NCBI RefSeq assembly: GCF_009801115.1
Contig: NZ_VTOL01000007.1
Span: forward strand, 124,001 to 188,000
DNA: 64,000 nt
Direction of reading: 5' to 3'
Origin: Dyadobacter sp. 3J3
GTDB lineage: Bacteria > Bacteroidota > Bacteroidia > Cytophagales > Spirosomataceae
Translations under genes and position numbers: made by a program
In this document: in pieces, positions 24,247 through 32,028 of the stretch
Position numbering within the stretch: position 1 is the stretch's first letter
Layout of the letters: every line of letters begins with the position of its first letter
The notes under the pieces: generated by a model
What the model was told of the DNA's origin: nothing
Databases searched by the model: none
The model's input: the letters and a program-made list of their open reading frames with translations, nothing else

Positions 24247-25378
24247 GCTGACGCCGATACCAACGCGCTTTCGGAATGATTAATCTCCATTCCAAAAGAT
24301 AGGCTAAGTGGCTGAACAAAATAGCAAGTTTGTCGCTTAGCCTGTCTCTGTAAATCATATTGAAGTAAAAGATCTGCCAGGATTTCGTTACAGGTTTTTC
24401 ACGTTTATTTTCCCAGTGAATTAAAACAGCATTTAAAAACCTTTGTGTGGGATATTTCCTTTCCAAATTATCACCACAAAAATGCAGGTAATTTTCTCCT
24501 GTAAAAACATATACCAGCCCGAGCGATTCAAGGAGAAGCTTGTAAAATCCTTTGTATTTTGTAACCCTGATTACATACGACCAGTCCAGATGTGAAGAAA
24601 ACTTTCTAAGTAGTCGTACAAAATCTGCCATGAATTTCAACTTATCCCATTGCTCAACACCAGCGTGGTGAACAAGCATCATCAAGAGCTGATTTTCAAT
24701 ATTCGGTACCATAAGCGTGTCATTTAAAATGTTGAACGACATCATACGATCTGTCAATTCTTCCCATTTAAATGAATAGTGATACCGTGGATACGTTGTG
24801 TTCCATTGTACTTCCAGTGACTTCAACATACTGCTTCCAACCGGAGTGAGCGGCAACTGATAGTCAGTATTAAAATATAACCTAGCTACGCTGTCCTTTT
24901 CTAATAAATATTTCCTATAATGATCAGGTTCAAAACCATTTTTGGCCATTACTTTCAACCCGTCTTTGATTTGATTTTCCGGCATAAAAAAATCAATATC
25001 ACCAAACTCGCGAAAACCTGGATTTTCATATAACATCCAGGCCCACAAAGCACCTTTCATTAAAAAAGCATTTACCCCATCCGCAGCCAAAGCTGAATTG
25101 AGTTCTACTGATTTTTTCAGGAAAAGCATGTTGTATACTGCATGCTCGGTGCTTTGCTGTTTCTGATTTTCTAATAAATCAGCAGGAATTTCTTTATTTT
25201 TATTTAAATCAAAGTAGTTATAAAGTAATGCACTAACCTGATGATATTGAGATAGTTCTATCAATTCCTCCCAATCCGGATCGGTATCAGATTCTTTCGC
25301 TAATGATTTAGCAACCTGACTATTGAGAGAAGATTTTATCAAAAATGAAAGTTTGGCAGAAAGTAAAAGATCAGACAT
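24227..25378 (-). CDS. Nucleotidyltransferase family protein (NTP_transf_5-like)
   Basis: This 383-residue protein is of the uncharacterised nucleotidyltransferase group often found in lasso-peptide and related RiPP clusters. The core motif FLMKGALWAWMLY followed by FGDIDFFMP gives the metal-binding DxD of the polymerase-beta-like fold. LVHHAGVEQWDKLKFMADFVRLL is the typical helical segment. It is the last gene of a four-gene operon and starts 8 bases before the kinase-like gene ends. In paeninodin-type clusters a homologue accompanies an HPr-kinase-like enzyme; its reaction is not established. The 3' end overlaps the convergent epimerase gene by 20 bases. Confidence 0.82.
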   Translation of the reverse strand: MSDLLLSAKLSFLIKSSLNSQVAKSLAKESDTDPDWEELIELSQYHQVSALLYNYFDLNKNKEIPADLLENQKQQSTEHAVYNMLFLKKSVELNSALAADGVNAFLMKGALWAWMLYENPGFREFGDIDFFMPENQIKDGLKVMAKNGFEPDHYRKYLLEKDSVARLYFNTDYQLPLTPVGSSMLKSLEVQWNTTYPRYHYSFKWEELTDRMMSFNILNDTLMVPNIENQLLMMLVHHAGVEQWDKLKFMADFVRLLRKFSSHLDWSYVIRVTKYKGFYKLLLESLGLVYVFTGENYLHFCGDNLERKYPTQRFLNAVLIHWENKREKPVTKSWQIFYFNMIYRDRLSDKLAILFSHLAYLLEWRLIIPKARWYRRQPKPVSD

Positions 25379-26291
25379 GTAGCATTTCTGTATTTAGAGA
25401 GATACTTTCCTGAACCCATTTTTCCAGTAGTTCAAAACCAGCTGGTCTTCTCTTCTTCCAAATTTTTGCTAATTTAGCACACTGAAAGCTCTGTTGAAAA
25501 TGCTGTTTTATCAACTCCCCAGATAATAAAGTAAACGGTAACGGGAAATTTTTCAACATTTCAACCGGAATAGAAAATGTACTCAGCTCAGCCAATTTAG
25601 CCTGGTTCTTTGCTTTATGCAAGAAGTATATGGCACCTAATGAAACAGGATTTAAATCAAAAGTACCATCCGGCCTAAATGAAAACTTATTAACACCTTC
25701 GCTTACGGGTGTTAATTGTGATTTTTCATAAGATAAACCATTAACCGTATTGTCCCATATTTTCAATTGAGGGTAAGCCGGAACTATAACTGCTTTCCCT
25801 TCTTCGTTAAACTTTATAGCCGTTAAATCATCACTTAACAAAGGGCAGCCTGCTTTTACAAATGCTGCAGCTGTTGTTGATTTACCTGCGCCAGGACTAC
25901 CCATAAAACACCAGGCTTCATTTCCAACTTTGACAGAACTTGCATGCAGTAAGAAATATCCTCTTTGAAATAAAATCAACCCAAGTGCTTCACTTACGGT
26001 GAAAAGACTTATCAGGTTATTGTCGTCTGTTAGAGCAGAAACAATTAGCTCGTTGCCATTAATGGCTTCAAAAGTTGCGAGACCTTCCCAATGAAGAATA
26101 AGATTTTCATTATTCTTTCCAAAAAGAGCACGGATTCCCCTTCTATATATTGAGGTTTTCTTAAACTTTGGAGAAATAATAATGCCACGTTTTATATGAA
26201 GGTCCCAGGAATTCAAAGGGTCCGCAACGCTTAGTTCAGGCAATTCAATTTCGGAGATAATATTTAATCCGTACGCTTTATAAAAATACAT
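25371..26291 (-). CDS. HPr kinase-like serine kinase
   Basis: This 306-residue protein is related to HPr(Ser) kinase/phosphatase. The P-loop GSPGAGKST is at 131-139, preceded by H116 in FLLHASS, with the conserved D154-D155 in LLSDDLTAI downstream. The P-loop domain covers about 105-260; the N-terminal 100 residues are a separate beta-rich region. The PTS-associated HPrK N-domain is absent, so it does not look like the carbon-catabolite enzyme. Homologues in paeninodin-type lasso peptide clusters phosphorylate a serine at the precursor C-terminus. Its placement between B2-like and nucleotidyltransferase genes supports a peptide-tailoring role. Confidence 0.8.
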   Translation of the reverse strand: MYFYKAYGLNIISEIELPELSVADPLNSWDLHIKRGIIISPKFKKTSIYRRGIRALFGKNNENLILHWEGLATFEAINGNELIVSALTDDNNLISLFTVSEALGLILFQRGYFLLHASSVKVGNEAWCFMGSPGAGKSTTAAAFVKAGCPLLSDDLTAIKFNEEGKAVIVPAYPQLKIWDNTVNGLSYEKSQLTPVSEGVNKFSFRPDGTFDLNPVSLGAIYFLHKAKNQAKLAELSTFSIPVEMLKNFPLPFTLLSGELIKQHFQQSFQCAKLAKIWKKRRPAGFELLEKWVQESISLNTEMLHV

Positions 26292-26306
26292 GTGTGTGAT
26301 TGTAAA

Positions 26307-26738
26307 TTATTCCCAAACCCATAAACGTTGATAGGAAACTGAATCAGACCAGTCCCCGATAATTATTTCTCCTCCCCTTTCAACCCAGGCATGTGCTTCG
26401 AAGGCTTTGGCTGGATTAATTTCGATACCAATTTCGAGACTTAAAGACGGGACTTTCCTTAACAAATACTTGGTGGCTAATGCTCTTGGCAAACAAACCA
26501 ATTCCAGAGGAATCACATTGGCAGCTGTATTTACAGCCCAAACAACTTCTGAAATCTGTTGTGAATTCAGATTTTTTTTGATTTCTGATTTAGAAATTCT
26601 GTAAAATAACTTGCGAAAAGTAGAAAAAGGTAAAATAGCCAAACCCATTTTTATTACAACAAGTACAAATCCCGCCTGCAAAAATTTAATTTTTGCACCG
26701 CCAGTAATAGTAGCCCATTTTTTTAAATAGTCTGACAT
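26307..26738 (-). CDS. Lasso peptide B2-like transglutaminase-fold protease
   Basis: This protein is of the B2 family that removes the leader peptide in lasso-peptide biosynthesis. Counted from MSDYLKK it has 143 residues. The triad is complete: C82 in VCLPRALA, H116 in EAHAWVE and D129 in IIIGDW. A hydrophobic stretch at about 18-38 is usual in B2 proteins. The ATG at 26738 was chosen since it lies one base after the PqqD stop codon; the longer frame starts with a TTG. No precursor peptide gene is visible near it. Confidence 0.85.
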   Translation of the reverse strand: MSDYLKKWATITGGAKIKFLQAGFVLVVIKMGLAILPFSTFRKLFYRISKSEIKKNLNSQQISEVVWAVNTAANVIPLELVCLPRALATKYLLRKVPSLSLEIGIEINPAKAFEAHAWVERGGEIIIGDWSDSVSYQRLWVWE

Positions 26739-26739
26739 A

Positions 26740-27006
26740 TTATTCAGTTTCTTCAACCAGTTTCTCGGAAATAAGATCTTTCAAAAGTAATTCAATATCC
26801 TCCTGACAAGTTTCTTTGTCAATATCATATTCAACCGTAACTGCCTCACAAAGAGCGTCCAGAGTGCTAGGTTCTTTTTCCAGGTTATTCCAAACCAACG
26901 CTCCTACTTCATCCAGACCGTAGTAAGCTCCTTTGTTATGATTAAGAATCACGATTTCTCCCCCAACCTGTGATGCAATTTGTTGGGTTGTCAGTTTATA
27001 TTTCAT
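26740..27006 (-). CDS. PqqD-like / lasso B1-type precursor recognition protein
   Basis: This 88-residue PqqD-fold protein (RiPP recognition element) normally binds the leader peptide and hands it to the processing enzymes. Typical features are the strand IVILNHNKGAYYGLDEVGALVWN and a C-terminal helical pair (ETCQEDIELLLKDLISEKL). The start at the ATG 27006 gives MKYKLTTQQ; an upstream TTG is unlikely. A TAACTTTG promoter element sits 43 bases upstream, so the operon has its own promoter near the end of the aldehyde dehydrogenase gene. Confidence 0.85.
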   Translation of the reverse strand: MKYKLTTQQIASQVGGEIVILNHNKGAYYGLDEVGALVWNNLEKEPSTLDALCEAVTVEYDIDKETCQEDIELLLKDLISEKLVEETE

Positions 27007-27048
27007 AGTAATAGTGTATTGCAGCAAAACAAGTTTGCCATTAGCTTA

Positions 27049-27056
27049 CAAAGTTA
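27049..27056 (-). promoter_or_regulatory. -7 promoter element of the PqqD operon (TAACTTTG)
   Basis: On the minus strand TAACTTTG matches TAnnTTTG exactly. A TTTG lies 21 bases upstream at 27081-27078, inside the 3' end of the aldehyde dehydrogenase gene. Confidence 0.6.
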
Positions 27057-27066
27057 GAAATAATAA

Positions 27067-28605
27067 TTACTCGATCTCAAATTTTATTCCCTGCGCCAAA
27101 GGAAGTGTCGAACTGTAATTAATTGTTGTTGTTTGCCTTCTCATATAGGCTTTCCAGGCATCAGATCCTGATTCGCGGCCACCGCCTGTTTCTTTTTCTC
27201 CTCCAAAAGCTCCGCCAATTTCTGCACCGGAAGTTCCTATATTAACATTGGCAATTCCGCAATCTGAACCGGACTGTGATAAAAATTGCTCAGACTCCCG
27301 AATGTTCAATGTAAAAATAGAGGATGAAAGTCCTTGTGGAACAGCATTCTGCAACTCAATGGCTTCATCCAGACTCTCATATTTTATTAGATATAAAATG
27401 GGTGCAAAAGTCTCGGTCTGTACGATAGAAAAATCGTTTTCAACTTCCGCCACGCATGGAGCCACATAACAACCCGAATCGTATTGATCTCCTTTTAATA
27501 CCTTCGGGTCAATAATAAAATGGCCTCCCTCCTTTCTTATTTTTTCAATCGCATCTTCGTAATGATCAACGGCAAGTTTATCAATAAGCGGCCCAACATG
27601 ATTATTTTCATCCAAAGGATTTCCAATTCTCAACTGAGCATAAACCTTAATCAGGCGGTTTTTAACTTCTTCATAAATATCAGAATGAACAATTAGTCTT
27701 CTCGTAGAAGTACAACGCTGTCCGGCTGTACCAACTGCACCAAAAACAATTCCTGGAATGGCAACATTTAAATCTGCCGAAGCTGTTACAATGATCGCAT
27801 TATTCCCACCAAGTTCAAGTAAACTTTTACCAAGCCTTCTGGCAACCGCTTCACCAACTGCTTTTCCCATGCCGGTACTACCCGTCGCAGATACTAACGC
27901 AATTCTACTATCATCCGCAAGATATTCTCCAACAGCCCTTCCGCCTGTAATAATACAAGAAATACCCTCCGGGAGCTGATTGTCTTTTAAAACAATTTGA
28001 ATAATATTCTGACAGGCGATTGCTGTAAGCGGAGTTTTTTCCGAAGGTTTCCAGATACACACATCGCCGCAAACCCAGGAAAGCATCGCATTCCATGACC
28101 AGACTGCAACCGGAAAATTAAAAGCAGAAATAATACCCACAATTCCCAATGGCTGCCATTGTTCATACATCCGGTGTTGTGACCGTTCGCTATGCATGCT
28201 CAAACCGTATAACTGGCGGGAAAGCCCGACCGCAAAATCACAGATATCAATCATTTCCTGAACTTCACCAAGGCCTTCCTGCAAGCTTTTACCCATTTCA
28301 TAACTTACAAGCGTGCCTAATTCCTTCTTATTCATCCGCAATTGCTCACCAATCTGGCGCACAATTTCACCGCGTTTTGGTGCAGGAACCAGTCTCCATA
28401 TTTTAAAAGCCTGGCTTGCCGATTCCACTACCTCTTCGAAATCTTCGGGATTAGCAGAATGCACTTTTGCAATCAGTTTTCCATCCACCGGAGAATAAGA
28501 TTCCAGAATTTCTCCGCTTCCATTCCAGGATTTCAAACCTGTAATGATACCCGGGTTAACTGGATTTATATTCAGTTTGGTAAGAATTGCTTGTATATCA
28601 ATCAT
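27067..28605 (-). CDS. Aldehyde dehydrogenase, ALDH7 / aminoadipate-semialdehyde type
   Basis: This 512-residue NAD-dependent aldehyde dehydrogenase resembles antiquitin (ALDH7A1), which oxidises 2-aminoadipate 6-semialdehyde in lysine breakdown. Motifs are ISAFNFPVAVWSWN (NAD site), ATGSTGMGKAVGE, the glutamate in LLELGGNNAII and the catalytic cysteine in GTAGQRCTSTRR. SGAEIGGAFGGEKETGGGRESGSDAWK is the family's C-terminal signature region. The ATG 28605 is preferred over a TTG at 28617. The saccharopine dehydrogenase-like gene 54 bases upstream on the same strand supports the substrate. Confidence 0.92.
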   Translation of the reverse strand: MIDIQAILTKLNINPVNPGIITGLKSWNGSGEILESYSPVDGKLIAKVHSANPEDFEEVVESASQAFKIWRLVPAPKRGEIVRQIGEQLRMNKKELGTLVSYEMGKSLQEGLGEVQEMIDICDFAVGLSRQLYGLSMHSERSQHRMYEQWQPLGIVGIISAFNFPVAVWSWNAMLSWVCGDVCIWKPSEKTPLTAIACQNIIQIVLKDNQLPEGISCIITGGRAVGEYLADDSRIALVSATGSTGMGKAVGEAVARRLGKSLLELGGNNAIIVTASADLNVAIPGIVFGAVGTAGQRCTSTRRLIVHSDIYEEVKNRLIKVYAQLRIGNPLDENNHVGPLIDKLAVDHYEDAIEKIRKEGGHFIIDPKVLKGDQYDSGCYVAPCVAEVENDFSIVQTETFAPILYLIKYESLDEAIELQNAVPQGLSSSIFTLNIRESEQFLSQSGSDCGIANVNIGTSGAEIGGAFGGEKETGGGRESGSDAWKAYMRRQTTTINYSSTLPLAQGIKFEIE

Positions 28606-28659
28606 GGTATCAATCAATGTAAAATAAACCTTGGTACTAAATCTGCCTATTTTTACGTC

Positions 28660-29712
28660 TTAATAGAATAAGTTGCCGTTGGTAGTTTTCATAAAATCAT
28701 CCAGCAAAATATCCTCCTGTTTGATAAAACCACTGCCTGGCAAACTTCCGTCCGCCACCATTTCTACTACCGAAGCAATGGACGCCGCAGTTGTCCACGA
28801 AATCGCGCGCCAATGCTGGTCGTCGATTTTGATAGGATGATAAGCTCTGTAAAATTCTTCTCTTTCCAAAAACTCCCCTTTCCAGCCTTCCACAACCGCA
28901 TAAACATACACTACATCCTGCTGAACAGGCGGTTTGGCTTCGGTTAATATTTGCTCAACCAGTTCACGTTTTTCTTTTAGAATCAATTCATAAAGCAAAA
29001 ATCGCATCAGACTGCAATGACCTGGGTAACGTATGGTTTTGTAATTTAAAGTATCCAGTTTCCCTTCAAAGGTTTCACACATCGTGCCCAAACCGCCGGA
29101 TGTACTGAATGCCTCAAATTCCTGCCCCTCAATATTGATCATTTCAATACCTTCCAAAGACGGTACCATTTTTCTGACACCATTATGAATTACCTCGGCA
29201 TCATTGATATACTCATTCACTACACCGGCCGGGGACCAGGTAAATGAATAACCCATTAAGCCGTTTGGATAGCGCGGCAAAGCACCAACCCGCAATTCAA
29301 TATCACGGATTTTGGTAAAACGTTTCGCCAGATCCATACCTACAATTCCTATAAAACCAGGTGCCAATCCGCATTGCGGCACCATGACGCCTTTACTGTC
29401 CTTCGCTAATTCCCGAATGGCGGAAGTTGTGTAAACATCCTCCGTCAAATCAAAATAATGAATGCCTTTTTGATAAGCCATTACGGCTATCGGCAAATTT
29501 AAATTGTAGGGCATGCAGGAAACCACAGCATCAGCACCTGTCAGAATTTCATCCAAAAAAACATTTTCAGAAATATCGCCAGCTTTAAATAAAAACGGAA
29601 TTTCAACAGGCGGTTTTGTTTTGTCGATACCAGTTACTTCAAATCGCTTACTAAGCAGGGTGGCGACCAGCGAACCAACCTTTCCTAATCCTATGACAAC
29701 AATGTTTTTCAT
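28660..29712 (-). CDS. Saccharopine dehydrogenase family protein
   Basis: This 350-residue Rossmann protein has GLGKVGS at 8-14, AVVSCMPYNLN near 64-74 and VPQCGLAPGFIGIVG, typical of saccharopine dehydrogenase/LYS9-like enzymes that release glutamate and 2-aminoadipate 6-semialdehyde. The downstream aldehyde dehydrogenase would use that product, so the pair forms the lower part of saccharopine-route lysine degradation. A lysine-ketoglutarate reductase is not in the window. The family also includes carboxynorspermidine and other enzymes, but the context favours lysine. Confidence 0.87.
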   Translation of the reverse strand: MKNIVVIGLGKVGSLVATLLSKRFEVTGIDKTKPPVEIPFLFKAGDISENVFLDEILTGADAVVSCMPYNLNLPIAVMAYQKGIHYFDLTEDVYTTSAIRELAKDSKGVMVPQCGLAPGFIGIVGMDLAKRFTKIRDIELRVGALPRYPNGLMGYSFTWSPAGVVNEYINDAEVIHNGVRKMVPSLEGIEMINIEGQEFEAFSTSGGLGTMCETFEGKLDTLNYKTIRYPGHCSLMRFLLYELILKEKRELVEQILTEAKPPVQQDVVYVYAVVEGWKGEFLEREEFYRAYHPIKIDDQHWRAISWTTAASIASVVEMVADGSLPGSGFIKQEDILLDDFMKTTNGNLFY

Positions 29713-29899
29713 AATGATTTAAGATGAAGTGTGAATTTCAATCAGGGAATACGTTTGTCAACAATTATTTACAGCGTTGCAATAATTAAATGTTCCGGCC
29801 ACGCTTCTCTCTAAAAGAATTTAATGAAAGATAGGCAAAGAAATTGCAGTTTTATAAAACTTAGTGGTCATTTTTGTAAGTTTTACATCAATTCGTATT

Positions 29900-31132
29900 A
29901 TGCAGATTGTGATTATTGGAGGCGGTGCTTCGGGATTTATGGCGGCAATAACAGCCGCAGAAACGTATCCTGATGCACGCGTTATCATTTTAGAAAAAAA
30001 TAAAACGGTTTTAAATAAAGTCCGCATTTCCGGCGGTGGAAGATGCAACGTCACACACCAACCGTCTGATCTCCGTTTTTTTATCAAAAATTATCCAAGA
30101 GGAGAAAAATTTCTAAGAAAACTTTTGTCACGTTTCGATGCGCAGGATACGGTCAACTGGTTTGAAAACCGGGGAGTAAAACTAAAAACAGAAGCCGATG
30201 GCAGAATGTTTCCTGTCACGGATTCATCACAAACCATAATCGAATGCCTGTTAAGAGCTGCAAAAGTTCTAAATATTGATATAAAAACCAGTACGGGCGT
30301 TAAGTCATTTGCCTGGACGGATATGGAAAATGTTCCAAAATTCTCACTTCATCTGGATACAGAGGAAGCCATATTAGCAGACAAACTTTTGATAGCAACG
30401 GGTGGCCATCCAAAAACCAGTGGTTTTGACTGGATCAGTACACATGATCATTCCATTGTCGAGCCTTTTCCGTCCTTATTCACCTTTAATGTTCCTGATG
30501 GATATTTATTGCCGCTCTCCGGCGTTGCGGTTCAGGATGCTCATGTAAAAATAATTGGCACCAAACATGAATGGCGCGGCCCTGTCATGCTGACACACTG
30601 GGGTTTTAGCGGACCCGCTATTTTAAAGCTGTCCGCCTGGGGTGCCCGGGATTTGGCCGCAATGAATTATCATTTTACTTTTAAAATCAACTGGCTTCCG
30701 GACATGAACGAACAACAGGTCCGGGAATTTCTGATCGCTGAAAAATCGAATACTCCGAAACAGCAAATTACCTCACATGCTCGTTTCGGATTACCGATTC
30801 GGTTGTGGAAAGCATTTGCTGAAAAGGCAGAAATTACCGAAAATTTGCGTTGGTCAGATGCTACGAATAAAGTACTAAACCGGATGGCAGAACTTTTGAC
30901 AAACAGTCAATTTGATGTAAAAGGAAAAAGTACTTATAAAGAAGAATTTGTAACCTGTGGAGGTCTGGCACTCGATGATATCAACCAGGAAACATTGGAA
31001 AGTAAAAAAGTGCCGGGACTATTTTTCGCTGGTGAAGTTCTGGATGTTGATGGTATCACGGGAGGTTTCAATTTTCAAAACGCATGGACAACCGGTTTTG
31101 TTGCCGGAAAAGAAATCGGGCGAATTTCTTAA
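29900..31132 (+). CDS. NAD(P)/FAD-dependent oxidoreductase (HI0933/BaiN-like)
   Basis: This 410-residue flavoprotein is of the HI0933/YhiN/BaiN family. The FAD-binding GGGASGFMAA is near residues 8-17, followed by KVRISGGGRCNVTH, the family signature. The C-terminal part has TCGGLALDDIN and FAGEVLDVDGITGGFNFQNAW. It is cytoplasmic; the physiological substrate is not settled for most members. The start was set to the ATG at 29900 (MQIVIIGGG) instead of the longer frame from 29864, which would put 12 unrelated residues before the first beta strand. Confidence 0.92.
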   Translation: MQIVIIGGGASGFMAAITAAETYPDARVIILEKNKTVLNKVRISGGGRCNVTHQPSDLRFFIKNYPRGEKFLRKLLSRFDAQDTVNWFENRGVKLKTEADGRMFPVTDSSQTIIECLLRAAKVLNIDIKTSTGVKSFAWTDMENVPKFSLHLDTEEAILADKLLIATGGHPKTSGFDWISTHDHSIVEPFPSLFTFNVPDGYLLPLSGVAVQDAHVKIIGTKHEWRGPVMLTHWGFSGPAILKLSAWGARDLAAMNYHFTFKINWLPDMNEQQVREFLIAEKSNTPKQQITSHARFGLPIRLWKAFAEKAEITENLRWSDATNKVLNRMAELLTNSQFDVKGKSTYKEEFVTCGGLALDDINQETLESKKVPGLFFAGEVLDVDGITGGFNFQNAWTTGFVAGKEIGRIS

Positions 31133-31187
31133 TTTTAATGATCACATATCTGTTAAAACCAAAATCCTCAACCCGCCATTATTTTCA

Positions 31188-32027
31188 ATGAAATTTTTCG
31201 TCTTCTCCATCTTTATTATCTGTTCCGGAAATTTCATTCTGGCTCAGACCGCTGATTTGAAAAATGATTATTTCTTACGTCAGCTTTATAAGGATCAGAC
31301 TTACAATACACAAAAAGATCTTGTTCTTAAAGAATTTGCACACGTTGTTCCCGGAAGCTGGGGAGAATTTGTAAAGGGTGTCGATGAAGATATCGTGACA
31401 AATAAAAAACTTTTGGCGCTGACTTTTGATGCTTGTGGTGGTCCGCGTGGAAGTGGTTATGATGCGGAACTGATTAATTATTTGAGAAAAGAAAAAATCC
31501 CGGCAACTTTATTTGTTACCGGAAAATGGATTGATGCCAACTATAATACTTTCCTGGAATTAAGTAAGGATACGCTTTTTGAAATAGAAAATCATGGGCT
31601 TAATCATCAGCCCTGCTCTGTGGACGGAGAAAGTGAATATGGTATAAAAGGAACGCCGGATGTTCCGGATGCTTTTGATGAAATTGAAGCGAACGAACGA
31701 AAAATTCAGTTTATCACCGGAAGGCGTCCAAAGTTTTACCGTTCCGCCACGGCTTTTACCGATGAAGCCTGTGCTAAAATAGCCAGACAACTTAACGTAA
31801 CAGTAATTAGTTTTGATGTGCTTTCGGGTGATGCAGTGCCTTTTACCAAAATTCCGATAATAGAAAAAAGTGTATTGTCAAATGTAAAACCAGGCGCTCT
31901 GATCATCATGCATTTCAATCATCCGGAATGGAATACTTTTGAATCCCTGGAAAAAATAATTCCAGTTTTGAAAAAGCAAGGTTATTCTTTTTCAAAACTG
32001 GAAAAGTATCCTTTGAAAGGAAAATGA
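31188..32027 (+). CDS. Secreted polysaccharide deacetylase (NodB homology)
   Basis: This 279-residue exported protein has a signal peptide MKFFVFSIFIICSGNFILAQ. The NodB domain starts at LALTFDACGG, with the metal-binding histidines in ENHGLNHQPCS and a later FYRSATAFTDEA. Members remove acetyl groups from chitin-like or peptidoglycan sugars. The first motif reads DAC where many members have DDG, as in a known subgroup. The ATG at 31188 follows the previous gene by 55 bases; the longer frame upstream is antisense-free overlap with no domain. Its 3' end contains the uvrC terminator stem. Confidence 0.87.
   Translation: MKFFVFSIFIICSGNFILAQTADLKNDYFLRQLYKDQTYNTQKDLVLKEFAHVVPGSWGEFVKGVDEDIVTNKKLLALTFDACGGPRGSGYDAELINYLRKEKIPATLFVTGKWIDANYNTFLELSKDTLFEIENHGLNHQPCSVDGESEYGIKGTPDVPDAFDEIEANERKIQFITGRRPKFYRSATAFTDEACAKIARQLNVTVISFDVLSGDAVPFTKIPIIEKSVLSNVKPGALIIMHFNHPEWNTFESLEKIIPVLKKQGYSFSKLEKYPLKGK
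31960..32003 (-). terminator. Terminator of uvrC embedded in the deacetylase coding region
   Basis: A perfect 17-bp stem (31960-31976 with 31987-32003) has a 10-base loop. Read leftward it is followed by ATTATTTTTT, making it a good terminator for uvrC, whose stop is 26 bases away. It lies wholly within the last codons of the convergent deacetylase gene. Confidence 0.75.
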
Positions 32028-32028
32028 T

